Positions 19,048 through 29,342 of a stretch of DNA of 33,905 nt are shown here, in pieces. A model generated the notes under the pieces. The model was given only the letters and a program-made list of their open reading frames with translations. It ran no database searches and was not told where the DNA came from. The DNA lies in assembly GCA_021156165.1 (NCBI GenBank), contig JAJNBM010000013.1, forward strand, positions 1 through 33,905, given 5' to 3'. Position 1 is the stretch's first letter; each line of letters starts with the position of its first letter. This DNA is from Gammaproteobacteria bacterium (lineage in GTDB: Bacteria > Pseudomonadota > Gammaproteobacteria > UBA1113). The position numbers and the translations under genes are program-made.

Positions 19048-21870
19048 CTACAGCATCATTTTCAAAAACTGCCCCGTATAGGAAGCCTCTACTTTCGCCA
19101 CATCCTCCGGTGTGCCGGTGGCTAACACATAACCCCCTTTATCGCCGCCTTCGGGGCCTAGATCAATCAACCAGTCTGCGGTTTTAATCACATCCAAGTT
19201 GTGTTCAATCACCACCAAAGTATTTCCTCGATTACGTAATTCATGCAGCACGGTTAATAATTGTTGAATATCATGGAAATGCAACCCTGTAGTCGGTTCA
19301 TCTAAAATATACAACGTACGGCCTGTATCGCGCTTCGATAATTCTTTAGCGAGCTTAATGCGTTGTGCTTCGCCGCCTGATAAGGTTGTGGCACTCTGAC
19401 CCAATCGTATATAAGACAATCCTACATCGATTAAAGTTTGTAATTTGCGTGCTACCACTGGAATAGCGTCAAAAAATTCGCGCGCTTCTTCTACCGTAAA
19501 ATCTAAAACCTGATGTATATTTTTACCTTTGTAGAAAATTTCTAAAGTCTCGCGGTTATATCGTTTGCCATGGCAGATATCACACATCACGTAAATATCA
19601 GGTAAAAAATGCATTTCTACTTTGATCAAGCCATCTCCTTGGCATGCTTCGCAACGTCCCCCTTTGACATTAAAGCTAAAACGCCCTACCGCATAACCGC
19701 GTGCTCTGGCTTCTTGTGTACCGGCAAATAACTCTCTTAAAGGTGTAAACAAGCCTGTATAAGTTGCAGGATTAGAACGTGGCGTACGACCTATAGGACT
19801 TTGATCGATGTTGATCACTTTATCAAAATGCTCTAGGCCTTCCACTCTGTCATACACACCGGCGTTCAGAGTGCTGTCACGATTTAAATGCTTGGCTGCC
19901 AAGGGATATAAAGTATGATTAATTAAAGTGGATTTACCAGAACCCGACACGCCCGTTACACAAACCAATAACCCTACAGGTATAGACACCGTGATGTTTT
20001 TCAAGTTATGGCTTTTAGCCCCGTGTACCACCACTTGTTTCTTTTTATCACTGGGCGTGCGTCTTTCTGGGTTGGTTATTTTTTTACGACCTGATAAATA
20101 ATCACCGGTTAGAGAGCGCTTCGCTTTAATAATATCCTCTACACACCCTTCTGCGACAATCTCCCCACCATGGCTACCCGCATAGGGCCCGAGATCCACA
20201 ATGTGATCGGCCATGCGTATCGCTTCTTCATCGTGTTCCACCACGATGACCGTATTGCCCAAATCGCGCAAACGCGTTAAGGTTTGTAACAAACGACCAT
20301 TGTCTCGTTGATGTAAGCCTATAGAAGGTTCATCCAGAATATAGGTAACCCCCACTAAGCCCGCGCCAATTTGGCTTGCCAAGCGTATGCGCTGCGCTTC
20401 TCCCCCAGACAGAGTTTCAGCGCTGCGCGATAGACTCAAATAATCTAAACCTACATTGTTCAAAAAACCCAACCGCTCCAATAATTCTTTTTGAATCTTA
20501 TTGGCAATTTCTCCTCTATAACCCGTTAAGACCAACTCTTTAAAAAACTGGTAGGCTTTTTCTATAGACAAACTCACAATATCGGCAATAGACTTTCCTT
20601 CTATCAAAATATGCACCACTTCGGGTTTTAAACGGCTGCCTTGACAGGGCTGACAAGGTTCTATGCTTAAATATTTCGCCAGTTCTTGACGAACTGTCTC
20701 GGAGCTGGTTTCTTTATATCTTTTATCCATCAAAGGGATAATCCCCGTAAAGACTTGCTTGTGCTGAAATTTCCGCCCACTAGCACTTACGTACTTAAAA
20801 ACAATTTTATCTTTGCCAGAACCTTGAAACAAAATGTCTTTTACTTTCTTACCGAGCTTTTTATAGGGTACGGTTAATGAAAAATCATAATAATCGGCCA
20901 AGGCTTCTAATATTGCAAAGTAGTAATGATTACCCTCGCCCCAGCCGCGTATAGCGCCTTCGGCCAAACTTAAATTTTCATCTTCCAGCAAACGTTTTTC
21001 ATCAAAAAAACGCTCTACCCCTAAACCATCACAAGCCGCACAAGCACCTAAAGGATTATTAAAAGAAAATAAGCGGGGTTCTAATTCACTTAGGCTAAAA
21101 CCACATTGTGGACAAGAAAATTTGGATGAAAAAAGCCATTCCTCCCGATTGGGCTCATCCATAAAGGCAACTTTGACGATGCCATTTGCTTTGGTCAAGG
21201 CCGTTTCTAAAGAAGCCGAGAGGCGCGTTTGTAAATCATCCCGAATTTTCAAGCGATCCACGACCACTTCAATACTGTGTTTTTGTCTTAAAGCCAAAGT
21301 GGGCAAACGGTCTAATTCTATCAACTCGCCATTGACGCGTGCGCGCACAAAGCCTTCGGCGCGTAAACCTTCTAATAATTTAACATGCTCGCCCTTACGC
21401 GCTGCCACTACGGGCGCCAATAGCATGATTTTAGTGTCTGCAGGTAGATTTAAAATCTGATCGACCATCTGGCTCACAGTTTGCGCCTTTAATTCGGTTT
21501 TGTGTTTAGGGCAATGTGGCTGACCTACTCTGGCAAATAACAAGCGCAGGTAGTCATAAATCTCGGTGATGGTACCTACGGTCGAGCGCGGATTATGGGA
21601 TGTGGCTTTTTGCTCTATGGAAATGGCGGGGGATAAACCCTCGATGTGATCCACATCCGGTTTTTCCATCACCGATAAAAATTGCCGCGCGTAGGCCGAT
21701 AAGGATTCTACATAACGACGCTGTCCTTCAGCATATAATGTATCGAAAGCAAGTGAAGACTTGCCCGAACCAGACAAGCCCGTGACTACAATTAAGCGAT
21801 CGCGCGGCAAGCTTAGGTCTATATTTTTTAAATTATGGGTTCTAGCACCGCGAATGACGATGGAATTCAT
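19048..21870 (-). CDS. uvrA: Excinuclease ABC subunit A
   Basis: UvrA is the damage-recognising ATPase of nucleotide excision repair and loads UvrB. From the ATG at 21870 ([19 protein letters not shown]) the protein has 940 residues, the same as E. coli. It holds Walker [10 protein letters not shown] at 31-39, a zinc finger with CPQC and CAAC, the first signature [16 protein letters not shown], a second Walker [10 protein letters not shown], a second zinc finger with CEAC and CDIC, and a second signature [16 protein letters not shown]. The open frame extends 50 codons further upstream, into the divergent MFS gene, but the ribosome site AGAGGA before 21870 and family length decide the start. 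No LexA-type CTG-N10-CAG operator was found in the 58-bp divergent gap. Confidence 0.97.
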   Translation of the reverse strand: MNSIVIRGARTHNLKNIDLSLPRDRLIVVTGLSGSGKSSLAFDTLYAEGQRRYVESLSAYARQFLSVMEKPDVDHIEGLSPAISIEQKATSHNPRSTVGTITEIYDYLRLLFARVGQPHCPKHKTELKAQTVSQMVDQILNLPADTKIMLLAPVVAARKGEHVKLLEGLRAEGFVRARVNGELIELDRLPTLALRQKHSIEVVVDRLKIRDDLQTRLSASLETALTKANGIVKVAFMDEPNREEWLFSSKFSCPQCGFSLSELEPRLFSFNNPLGACAACDGLGVERFFDEKRLLEDENLSLAEGAIRGWGEGNHYYFAILEALADYYDFSLTVPYKKLGKKVKDILFQGSGKDKIVFKYVSASGRKFQHKQVFTGIIPLMDKRYKETSSETVRQELAKYLSIEPCQPCQGSRLKPEVVHILIEGKSIADIVSLSIEKAYQFFKELVLTGYRGEIANKIQKELLERLGFLNNVGLDYLSLSRSAETLSGGEAQRIRLASQIGAGLVGVTYILDEPSIGLHQRDNGRLLQTLTRLRDLGNTVIVVEHDEEAIRMADHIVDLGPYAGSHGGEIVAEGCVEDIIKAKRSLTGDYLSGRKKITNPERRTPSDKKKQVVVHGAKSHNLKNITVSIPVGLLVCVTGVSGSGKSTLINHTLYPLAAKHLNRDSTLNAGVYDRVEGLEHFDKVINIDQSPIGRTPRSNPATYTGLFTPLRELFAGTQEARARGYAVGRFSFNVKGGRCEACQGDGLIKVEMHFLPDIYVMCDICHGKRYNRETLEIFYKGKNIHQVLDFTVEEAREFFDAIPVVARKLQTLIDVGLSYIRLGQSATTLSGGEAQRIKLAKELSKRDTGRTLYILDEPTTGLHFHDIQQLLTVLHELRNRGNTLVVIEHNLDVIKTADWLIDLGPEGGDKGGYVLATGTPEDVAKVEASYTGQFLKMML

Positions 21871-21928
21871 TATTGTTCCTCTTTTTGCTATACTCTTCAT
21901 CCTACTGTGAGCGAAGAAAGAATACCAC

Positions 21929-23146
21929 ATGAGCAAAATATATGCAATGACTCCCAATGAACGCCGCTCGGCTGTAGCCTTAGGGGGGATTTTTTCCACC
22001 CGCTTATTGGGTTTGTTCATGATCTTGCCTACTTTCAGCCTCTATGCACTGCATTTGCCTGGCGCTACTGCCAGTAACATAGGCATTGCCTTAGGCATCT
22101 ACGGCTTAACCCAAGCTTTATTACAACTGCCCTTTGGCCTGTTATCCGACCGTTTTGGACGCAAGCGTATCATTACTTTTGGCTTAATGCTCTTTGCCAT
22201 AGGCAGCTTTGTTGCAGCCCTATCAGATTCTATAGGCGGGGTTATTTTGGGCCGCGCCTTGCAAGGCAGTGGCGCTATAGGAAGTACCCTGATTGCCTTA
22301 ATGGCCGATCTCACTCGTGAGGAACAGCGCTCCAAAGCCATGGCCATCATGGGAATGATGATCGGATTTTCTTTTTCTTTTGCTCTGGTCATAGGACCTA
22401 TAGTAAGTTTTTACTTTAGCGTACAGGGTATTTTTGTATTAACGGGACTGCTAGCCTTATTCGGTATTATTATTTTACACAGCCATGTACCGGATCCCTT
22501 CTCAAACCGATCGGATGAAAGTTTAAGCCCCCACTTAAAACAATTACCCGTTTTATTTAAAAATAGGTCCCTACTCAAATTAAACTTTGGGATTTTTAGC
22601 CAACACGCTATTTTAACGGCCAATTTTGTCATTCTGCCGCTGTTGTTAAATAGCTTGATGCCGCAAGATCATCCTAGCCCTTTATTCTATTTGCTTATCA
22701 TCGCTAGCTCTTTTGCCGTAGCCGTACCGATTATCATCTATACGCATCGCAAGAAAAAAGCGCATATATTATTACCGGTGATGATTGGCGTATTAGCCCT
22801 AAGTCAATTATTATTCATTTTCTTTCATAGCCAATTGTACCCCATCGCCGCAAATCTAATCCTTTTCTTCATTGCTTTTAATGTCTTAGAGGCTGAGTTG
22901 CCAGCTCAAATCTCTACCATTGCCCCTCCAGCACAAAAAGGAGCTGCCATGGGCATTTACTCTACTTGTCAATTTTTAGGCATCTTTTGCGGGGGTGCGA
23001 TAGGTGGTATTTTGTATGGCCATCTAGGGAGCACTCCTATTTTTATTCTGGGCTTGGGTTTAGCGGCAATTTGGTTTACACTAAGTCTATTGCAGAAAAG
23101 ATCCGTATTAAAAAATGAGGACGCTGTACAGACAGAGGGCTTGTAG
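21929..23146 (+). CDS. Major facilitator superfamily transporter (DHA1-like)
   Basis: A 405-residue protein with about 12 membrane helices. MFS motif A is visible as [11 protein letters not shown] at 70-80, between helices 2 and 3, followed by [22 protein letters not shown] (motif B region) and a helix-5 segment ending LVIGPIVS. It resembles drug/H+ antiporters of the YajR type but lacks the extra C-terminal cytoplasmic domain of YajR. The substrate cannot be told from sequence. The order uvrA-(divergent MFS)-ssb is a common gammaproteobacterial arrangement, so this is a core gene and not a recent arrival. Confidence 0.88.
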   Translation: MSKIYAMTPNERRSAVALGGIFSTRLLGLFMILPTFSLYALHLPGATASNIGIALGIYGLTQALLQLPFGLLSDRFGRKRIITFGLMLFAIGSFVAALSDSIGGVILGRALQGSGAIGSTLIALMADLTREEQRSKAMAIMGMMIGFSFSFALVIGPIVSFYFSVQGIFVLTGLLALFGIIILHSHVPDPFSNRSDESLSPHLKQLPVLFKNRSLLKLNFGIFSQHAILTANFVILPLLLNSLMPQDHPSPLFYLLIIASSFAVAVPIIIYTHRKKKAHILLPVMIGVLALSQLLFIFFHSQLYPIAANLILFFIAFNVLEAELPAQISTIAPPAQKGAAMGIYSTCQFLGIFCGGAIGGILYGHLGSTPIFILGLGLAAIWFTLSLLQKRSVLKNEDAVQTEGL

Positions 23147-23162
23147 GGGCCGCTCGCGAGCC

Positions 23163-23257
23163 GCCTAGCCTTCGGGCACCAGGAGTGTAGTACTCTGATA
23201 GGACTGGGGCAAGATGGGCGTAAGCAACAAAGCCTAAGAATCTAATGCGTAGAGTTT
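23163..23257 (+). repeat. MITE-like intergenic element, copy B (partial, upstream of ssb)
   Basis: Shares with the copy at 32747-32871 the core ACCAGGAGTGTAGTACTCT and the right part GATGGGCG...GCCTAAGAATC. The left terminal repeat is replaced by a GC-rich palindrome (GGGGCCGCTCGCGAGCCGCC region). The right end lies 42 bp before the ssb ATG and in the same orientation relative to the downstream gene as the other copies. A small hairpin GAGT-gtagt-ACTC is conserved in it. Confidence 0.7.
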
Positions 23258-23299
23258 ATTAACGAACGAGAAGATATTATTTATCAAGAGGAAAACAAC

Positions 23300-23767
23300 A
23301 TGGCACGTGGTATTAACAAAGTAATTTTAATTGGCAACTTAGGCGCCGATCCTGAGGTTCGTTATATGACCAATGGCGAAGCAGTCGCCAATTTATCGGT
23401 AGCTACCAGCGAAGGTTGGAAAGATAAAGAAACAGGGGAAAATAAAGAGCGTACCGAATGGCATCGTGTGGTATTTTATAGGCGTCTGGCTGAAATTGCG
23501 GGTGAATACTTGAAAAAAGGTTCTAAGGTTTACGTGGAAGGCAAAATTCGCACTCGTAAATGGCAAGATCAAAGTGGCCAAGATCGCTATACTACGGAAA
23601 TCTATGGCGATGAGCTGCAAATGCTGGATCGCGCTGGCGCCCCAGGGGCTGATGCAAGTGGCAGCTTTAATCAACCCAGTGCAGGTTCTAGATCAGCGCC
23701 ACAACCAGCTACTGCGGACATGAATGCAGGCAGCAGCAAAATGTTTGATGACGACATTCCGTTTTAA
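23300..23767 (+). CDS. ssb: Single-stranded DNA-binding protein
   Basis: SSB coats single-stranded DNA during replication, recombination and repair and recruits partner enzymes through its C-terminal tip. The 155-residue product has the OB-fold domain in residues 1-110 ([20 protein letters not shown], then [22 protein letters not shown] and [15 protein letters not shown]), a Gly/Ser/Pro-rich linker and the conserved acidic tip MFDDDIPF at 148-155. A GAGG ribosome site precedes the ATG. The first 196 bp exist a second time, in degenerate form, at 26215. Confidence 0.98.
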   Translation: MARGINKVILIGNLGADPEVRYMTNGEAVANLSVATSEGWKDKETGENKERTEWHRVVFYRRLAEIAGEYLKKGSKVYVEGKIRTRKWQDQSGQDRYTTEIYGDELQMLDRAGAPGADASGSFNQPSAGSRSAPQPATADMNAGSSKMFDDDIPF

Positions 23768-23797
23768 ATGGTAAAATAAAGATAGTTGGTTTATAGA

Positions 23798-23821
23798 GTC
23801 GCCTCGCGAGGCGACCTTTCT
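23798..23821 (+). terminator. Palindromic terminator after ssb
   Basis: GTCGCCTCGCGAGGCGAC at 23798-23815 is a perfect 18-bp palindrome (7-bp stem, CGCG loop), followed by CTTTCT. The T run is interrupted but the stem is strong. It belongs to the same CTCGCGAG-centred palindrome family seen elsewhere in the window. Confidence 0.7.
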
Positions 23822-23858
23822 AATAATTCACAGTTCTCAACGTATTACGCCGCTTTAA

Positions 23859-25793
23859 TCAGCAAGAGTGAGTCATACTACTAGACCCGGATTGATTTTC
23901 TTCCGGATTAGGTCGTACCAGGGAGATGGCTTGTTCCTCTGCTGCGAAGAGAGAGCATTCCTGGCCAAGCGTTATAATAACCATTTTAAACTTAAATTTT
24001 GTTTCCTCTGTTATCTTCTCGACCTTGTCCTCCAAAAATGAACGTCCCCTTTTCCACATTTCAGTTAAGTCTTTGGCTGCCAGCATATTTACAATTTGAG
24101 CAGGCATCTCTTCTGTTGTGCTAAAAAATTCTGACGATGGGCTTTGCTTTTTTGTAAATAAATCACGAATAAATTTCTTATATCTGTTTAATTTTGCTAA
24201 GCTAACATACGCATTTTTTAAGCCCTCTTCTCTAGCATCTAATAGAACACCTTGTTCTTCCTTGCCAACTAACTGAGTTATTGCAACCTGCTCTTCAACA
24301 GACAATGCTTCTAAATCTTCTAGACTAATAGGGCTATTATGTCTTGTTATAAACAACCGTCCAAAATGCTCGAGAGAAATATATTCTTTTTTTTCTAGCA
24401 TTTCAGAAATTTGTGGCCACTCATTCTTACATTCAAGAGCAAATGTTATGGCATCTTCTAGAGAAATGACGGCACTAAGCTTATGAAGAAGTGCTGTATC
24501 CGCATGTAAAAAAATTAAGAATTTTCTAACATGAAATTTAAATCTTTCCACACAGGACTCAACTGAAGAGATTCTTTCATTATCGTAAAGATCTGCTGTT
24601 GCTTCTATGCTTCCAAACATTCTTCTCTTCTTATCTATTGTGAAGAGTTTGTCTTCAATTTCCCCGATTGCAGTGGTATCACACGACTTTAAATACTCCA
24701 ACTGCGTAAGATAAAGTCTAAGTTGTGGGGCTTGGTGAATTTTATCTGTTAACTCTTGTTCAAACCTCTCTAATACTGGAGTATCGGCTACATCTATAGC
24801 CTGTCTTGCCTTTTCTATTTCAGAATGAATAAAACTTACCAGTGTTTCTGAATCACATATATTACTGATTTCGCAAAAAGAATATATTTTCCGCAACATT
24901 CCCACAATCTCTGAATACTTAAATAAGCTGTCCATGCTTGAACTTGATCTACTCGTGGTAACAATATTGCTATAAACCTCCTTGGCTTGTTGTTGTATTC
25001 GCTGATGTTGTCTCATATAATTCGAATGATGTCTATGAATAGATTTATGTGCCCCTCCTAAACCCAAAATGCGGGTCTTGCCATAAGGATAGCTAGAAAT
25101 TAATTGTCCTTCTTCATTCGGACTTAGCACTACTTTTGACCCGGGTAATTTTCCCGCGGGGGGCCTTAACATATAGTTATTTCCGTATATTTTTGTGTAT
25201 CTTTCCTGATTCTTTTCAGTAGCATACCTAAAATAATCCCCTTTCAAAAAAGGATTCTCATCTGTACTCTTTTGAAGTTGAACCTGCCCACGACCTTTAG
25301 CTGTAGTACAGCTAAAGCCTAGCCTAGCAGAGACAACTGAATCTACTATTCCGTACTCACTTAATGCACGGACCAGATGACCCGCGAAACTTGTCTCATG
25401 AAGTAAGTTCGATTCTCCGATTCCTCCATTACACAGGCCAAGGCTTACTTGAAGCTTGGTTACACCTTTTTCCATATTATCCGCTATAATCTTTGCAAGA
25501 TCTGTGACTGTCAGGGACTCGCCCGTATCCGCACCCATAAGGTATGAATTTGGACTACCATGAGCTATAACAATTACTTTGGTTTTCTCATCTATTTTAA
25601 AAGGCAATGGCTGTGCCAATTGATTAGTTGCCGGTGATATTTCTACTATGCTTGTATCAATACCCTGAGTTTGATATTTTCTTGCAAGCGCATTGATGTT
25701 AAATTTATCGTGCGGCATGCCATAATTTAGTATAACGACTCTTTTCCATTTTTGTTGTTCACTTGCAAAGACTTCTGTAGAATCAGCAGCCAT
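23859..25793 (-). CDS. Putative effector with N-terminal clan CD (C80-like) cysteine peptidase domain
   Basis: A 644-residue protein with no close family recognised over its full length. Residues 17-160 resemble the clan CD cysteine-peptidase fold of the MARTX/clostridial toxin self-cleavage domains (C80): a first strand RVVILNYG; NALARKYQTQG then TSIVEIS; a hydrophobic strand ending in the catalytic-type His-Gly pair (KVIVIAHGSP, His78); and a second strand ending in Cys (LQVSLGLCNGG, Cys121), then ETSFAGHLVRALSEYGI and a strand VVSARLG. The remaining residues are charged and helical with no recognised domain. The tail ends PNPEENQSGSSSMTHSC. No signal peptide. ATG has GAGGGT upstream. The promoter is of PmrA type. 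Function as a host-directed protease or autoprocessing effector is inference from fold pattern and regulation. Confidence 0.68.
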   Translation of the reverse strand: MAADSTEVFASEQQKWKRVVILNYGMPHDKFNINALARKYQTQGIDTSIVEISPATNQLAQPLPFKIDEKTKVIVIAHGSPNSYLMGADTGESLTVTDLAKIIADNMEKGVTKLQVSLGLCNGGIGESNLLHETSFAGHLVRALSEYGIVDSVVSARLGFSCTTAKGRGQVQLQKSTDENPFLKGDYFRYATEKNQERYTKIYGNNYMLRPPAGKLPGSKVVLSPNEEGQLISSYPYGKTRILGLGGAHKSIHRHHSNYMRQHQRIQQQAKEVYSNIVTTSRSSSSMDSLFKYSEIVGMLRKIYSFCEISNICDSETLVSFIHSEIEKARQAIDVADTPVLERFEQELTDKIHQAPQLRLYLTQLEYLKSCDTTAIGEIEDKLFTIDKKRRMFGSIEATADLYDNERISSVESCVERFKFHVRKFLIFLHADTALLHKLSAVISLEDAITFALECKNEWPQISEMLEKKEYISLEHFGRLFITRHNSPISLEDLEALSVEEQVAITQLVGKEEQGVLLDAREEGLKNAYVSLAKLNRYKKFIRDLFTKKQSPSSEFFSTTEEMPAQIVNMLAAKDLTEMWKRGRSFLEDKVEKITEETKFKFKMVIITLGQECSLFAAEEQAISLVRPNPEENQSGSSSMTHSC

Positions 25794-25829
25794 TATAATT
25801 TACCCTCATTCATTTTATTAATGCCCAAT

Positions 25830-25862
25830 ATTATATAAAATAAAACTTAAGGAAATGTTAAG
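25830..25862 (-). promoter_or_regulatory. PmrA-type box plus -10 for the C80-like gene
   Basis: On the minus strand CTTAACATTTCCTTAAG (25862-25846) matches cTTAA-N2-TT-N2-cTTAA, followed after exactly 10 bp by a perfect TATAAT (25835-25830). The start codon lies 36 bp beyond the -10. This is the best of the four sites. Confidence 0.84.
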
Positions 25863-26214
25863 GTTTTTATAAAAATATGCGTAATTTATTGATTTTTTGG
25901 TAAAAAATATTTTTCGTCGATCACCCGCAGCTTTAGCTCTAATACGCTAGCAATATCAGTTGAGCCTGGCCAACAAGGTGAGTCCTATAATAATGGTGGA
26001 ACTAAGCCCAATCTATATCTAAAAATGATTTGCTAGGCGTATACAAGGAATTTTTGGCCCAAAAGCAAAAGGACGGTTAAAACCATTCTTTGCCCTGCCC
26101 CGCACCCCTGAATGATCAACTTTTGCTTATTCTTAAGCTAGAGTCCTATTTTCCCCGAATGCATACGCCCTTGTATATTATTTCCCATCCTGCGATATGC
26201 TGTCATTCATAGCA
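25863..26214. other. Non-coding stretch between the C80-like gene and the ssb fragment
   Basis: No gene is supported. At about 26056-26125 it contains a hairpin module (AAAGCAAAAGGACGG, then a TTTGCCCTGCCCC block and ACTTTTGCTT) that recurs downstream of the ankyrin gene at about 29361-29435, where it forms a cleaner terminator. Its presence here may mark the end of a gene that has been lost. The remainder is AT-rich and featureless. Confidence 0.5.
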
Positions 26215-26410
26215 ATGGCGCGGGAGATTAACAAAGTAATTTTAATTGGCAACTGAGGTGCCGATTCTGAGGTTCGTTATATGACCAATGGCGAAGCGGT
26301 CACCCATTTATCGGTAGCTCCCAGCGAAGGTTGGAAAGATAAAGAAACGGGGGAAAATAAAGAGCGTACCGAATGGCATCGTGTGGTATTTTATAGGCGT
26401 CTGGCTGAAA
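26215..26410 (+). pseudogene. Truncated, degenerate second copy of the 5' end of ssb
   Basis: These 196 bases match 23300-23495 of the intact ssb with about 12 differences, so roughly 94 percent identity. Most differences are in the first two thirds; the last 80 or so bases are almost identical. Codon 14 (TTA, Leu, in the intact gene) is TGA here, which stops the frame, and the copy breaks off within codon 66 (CTGGCTGAA shared, then unrelated sequence). The OB fold cannot be made. Sequence upstream of the ATG is not duplicated. It looks like a recent short segmental duplication or a scar of recombination. Confidence 0.93.
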
Positions 26411-26714
26411 AGGTTCAAGTTAAACTAAAACTGCCTTAAAATAGAGTATATCTACTATATTTAACGTCAAAAGCCAGCCGATTATATGAAGGGTGGTTAT
26501 TTTATAAACTATATTTTTTGTTATTTTTACACAAAATCAGTTAAAAATTAATAGATTAAACGGGTTACGGAGAAAAGCTGCATCTTCGCATAAGAAAGTT
26601 TAACTTTTACACAAATTACTCTTCTGTAACTTTTTTGAACAAATCTTGATTTCCAGCAAAAATTAGTGTAAAATATGCGCTCTTTATAAAAATATTAAAT
26701 AGCAGAGGTAAAAA
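26411..26714. promoter_or_regulatory. AT-rich upstream region of the ankyrin gene with sigma-70 promoter
   Basis: TTGATT at 26646-26651, 17 bp, then TAAAAT at 26669-26674 form a good sigma-70 promoter. Transcription would start near 26681. AGAGGT at 26704-26709 is the ribosome site 5 bases before the ATG at 26715. The rest of the stretch (26411-26645) is very AT-rich, repeats TTTTACACAAA twice, and shows no gene. No PmrA-type box is present. Confidence 0.7.
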
Positions 26715-29342
26715 ATGAATCCTTTATATTATACAGCCATCATGGATAATGATTTAGACGGTATCCGCGCCTTATTAGGGAGTGACCCCTCTTCCATCAA
26801 TAATTTTAATGATGAACAAAAAACACCCTTACTGTTAGCATTAGAAAAACCTGAGATTGAGCCTGAAATTATAGAATGCCTTTTAGACGCTGGGGCTGAC
26901 GTTGATTTAAAAGATAGATATGGAAGAAATGCGCTGCTTATGGCTTGCGGCTCAGGTAATCCAGAAATTGTAGAGTGTATTTTTAATCATATAGATGAGA
27001 AAATTATTTTAAAAGATAAGACAAGGCATCATCGAGATATAGAGGGCAGAAATGCTTTAGATATAGCATGTAGTCTGAGGCATATCAGTCTAGTCAAGTT
27101 GTTACTTCAAAGGGGCTTTGATCCTTTTTTGCGCATCCAAGTTAATAATCGGATTTTTTATTCTCCAATCGAAGCAGCTATTTATTCCAAACAAGTTGTT
27201 ATTACACAATTATTATTACGCCATGATTTAGAAAAAACCAAAAAAGCCTGTAGCAATATAGATATGCTGGCATTAGCTGTGGAAAATGGAGATGAGGCTG
27301 CTGTTCATTGTCTGCTAGAATTTTATCCCTCTAAAAAATTACACTTGCTTAACAGGGCAGCAACAAAAGGGTACTTCTCTATTACAAGAATGTTATTAGA
27401 AAAAGAATATATACCTGATCATCCAGCGTATGAATCATCTATGGATAGAGTTTCTTTTCCAATTATCTTAGCAGCAAAAGGAAATCACACTCGCATTCTA
27501 ACTGAGTTATTAAGACATGGTGCATCGCTACTCGTAAATGATGGGCGGGGAATGACTGCCTTGATGGCTGCAGTAATGCACAGCAACCTTGAATCGGTAG
27601 AAATATTACTTAATGCGAAGGCTGAAATAAATGGAAAATGTCATCTTGGCAAGACTGCGCTCATGTATTTAGATAGAATAGATGAGCGTGGGAAGAAGAT
27701 CCTCAATTTGCTTTTGGCATTTGGAGCAGACCCAAAAATTTTCAATATGAATGGGGAGAATGTACTGACTTATTTTATAAGAAATAGTAAGACTGATGAG
27801 GTTAAGGCTTTATTAGAAGCAGGTATTAACCCAAATATAAAAAATATGGCTGGCGAATTCCCGCTGATGCTTGCCATCCAGCTTGGAAAGTTAGAGATGG
27901 TCAAAGCTATCATAGAAAATTCCAAGATAGCTGTTGTAAACTTGAGAAATAACGAAAATCGTACGGCGCTATTTATAGCACTTAAATTACATAGACTTGA
28001 TATTGCCAGTTATCTTATTGAAAAAGGAGCTGATATGCATGAAGCAGGAGATTCAAAAGATAACTATTTGCTACATTTCTTTATGCAAAAGAATGATATC
28101 TTAGTATCAAAGTTTATTTTAGCTAAATTGGTCAGCATAAATAAAATAGATTATAAAAATAACCTCCCGTTAGAATCTGGAAACCAAGAAACACAGAAAG
28201 AATTGACGCAGTACTTGCATGAGCTGGAAATAAAAAAATTCTTTCCAAAAAAACGCGTTTCGAAAGGAACTCTAAGAACCCTGTTTAGCTATACCCCTAT
28301 AAGTTGTTGGGTCCTTGATCCCCTCTCCTTTTCCAACAATTCTATTTTTAAAAATAGGCCAACATCCCAAACAACACTGCTTTCTTTGCTAGAATATTTC
28401 TCTAAAAGATGTAACGACACTGACACTTTAAACGAAAAAGAGGTTTGTTGTTTAAAAGTGATTTTAGATGATTACGATCGAGGAATGATGAGCCAAGATC
28501 CATTATCTAATGGGGTTCGAAATGCTCTCTGGGGGCAAGAACCTTTTTGTTTATTGCTCGCAAATTCAAATAATGAAAAGGCCGAACTAGCATGGGATAA
28601 ACATATGGAATGTTTGCAAGATTTAATAAGTCAAGCAAAAATTCTACCGCTATCAAACGATACCAAGAAGAGTATGTTAGAGATAGTTCTACCAGGCATA
28701 CAGATGCTTATTACAGAACGCGAACATATTACTTATCATATGATGCATAATTTTGGCCAATTGTATATGTTACATCCGAAATTACCGCTACATACTGACC
28801 ATCAGCAACCCTCTAATATGCTAGAAGCCCACATGTTCATAGATAGAATATTAGGGAATATTTTGGGTTCGGCAGTAATATGTATGCAACGTGGGCGTTT
28901 AGGTGAATATTTTGATAGACTATCTGTGGGATTTTGTTTAGAGGGACGTACTAGAGAGGCTTTAATATGGGTGGCCACAGATGTATTACCTCAGACAAAG
29001 ATACAACTAAAACCTTTCGATGATTTGATGCAGCAGTACCTCAATCAAGAATATCATCCCTATTCCGAGATAATGCACGGGATGAACTTGGAACAGCGGG
29101 AATATTTCGCCGGGATTTTAAATTTTATTGCTAGCAGGCATGCGGGAACAAGATGCGCCATACATGAGACCTATGCACCAAAAGGAATAGTCACGCTTGA
29201 AGGCATTCAACAATATTTAAGGGAGACTATGTTCCTATACCAAGAGCATGAAGGACTTCCATCGGGAGAGACAAAGATAGTGGAGGGGATAGAACGACCT
29301 GTTATCAAACCTATCACTTCTCTAAGTATGTTTTCCAGCTAA
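26715..29342 (+). CDS. Large ankyrin-repeat protein with unknown C-terminal domain, putative effector
   Basis: An 875-residue protein. Residues 1 to about 480 hold roughly a dozen ankyrin repeats, for example IIECLLDAGADVDLKDRYGR, GRNALDIACSLRHISLVKLLLQ, GMTALMAAVMHSNLESVEIL and GEFPLMLAIQLGKLEMVKAI. Residues about 510-875 form a helical domain with no repeats and no recognised family. At their junction, PKKRV (511-515) resembles a short basic nuclear-localisation signal; this is suggestive only. No signal peptide or membrane helix is visible. Ankyrin proteins of this size in Legionellales are usually secreted effectors. It has its own sigma-70 promoter and a terminator, and is flanked by duplicated repeats, consistent with an accessory gene. 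Target and activity are unknown. Confidence 0.88.
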   Translation: MNPLYYTAIMDNDLDGIRALLGSDPSSINNFNDEQKTPLLLALEKPEIEPEIIECLLDAGADVDLKDRYGRNALLMACGSGNPEIVECIFNHIDEKIILKDKTRHHRDIEGRNALDIACSLRHISLVKLLLQRGFDPFLRIQVNNRIFYSPIEAAIYSKQVVITQLLLRHDLEKTKKACSNIDMLALAVENGDEAAVHCLLEFYPSKKLHLLNRAATKGYFSITRMLLEKEYIPDHPAYESSMDRVSFPIILAAKGNHTRILTELLRHGASLLVNDGRGMTALMAAVMHSNLESVEILLNAKAEINGKCHLGKTALMYLDRIDERGKKILNLLLAFGADPKIFNMNGENVLTYFIRNSKTDEVKALLEAGINPNIKNMAGEFPLMLAIQLGKLEMVKAIIENSKIAVVNLRNNENRTALFIALKLHRLDIASYLIEKGADMHEAGDSKDNYLLHFFMQKNDILVSKFILAKLVSINKIDYKNNLPLESGNQETQKELTQYLHELEIKKFFPKKRVSKGTLRTLFSYTPISCWVLDPLSFSNNSIFKNRPTSQTTLLSLLEYFSKRCNDTDTLNEKEVCCLKVILDDYDRGMMSQDPLSNGVRNALWGQEPFCLLLANSNNEKAELAWDKHMECLQDLISQAKILPLSNDTKKSMLEIVLPGIQMLITEREHITYHMMHNFGQLYMLHPKLPLHTDHQQPSNMLEAHMFIDRILGNILGSAVICMQRGRLGEYFDRLSVGFCLEGRTREALIWVATDVLPQTKIQLKPFDDLMQQYLNQEYHPYSEIMHGMNLEQREYFAGILNFIASRHAGTRCAIHETYAPKGIVTLEGIQQYLRETMFLYQEHEGLPSGETKIVEGIERPVIKPITSLSMFSS

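Noticed and set aside
21871..21928. LexA (SOS) operator in the uvrA/MFS divergent gap
   Set aside because: No CTG-N10-CAG pattern is present in the 58 bp between the two starts.
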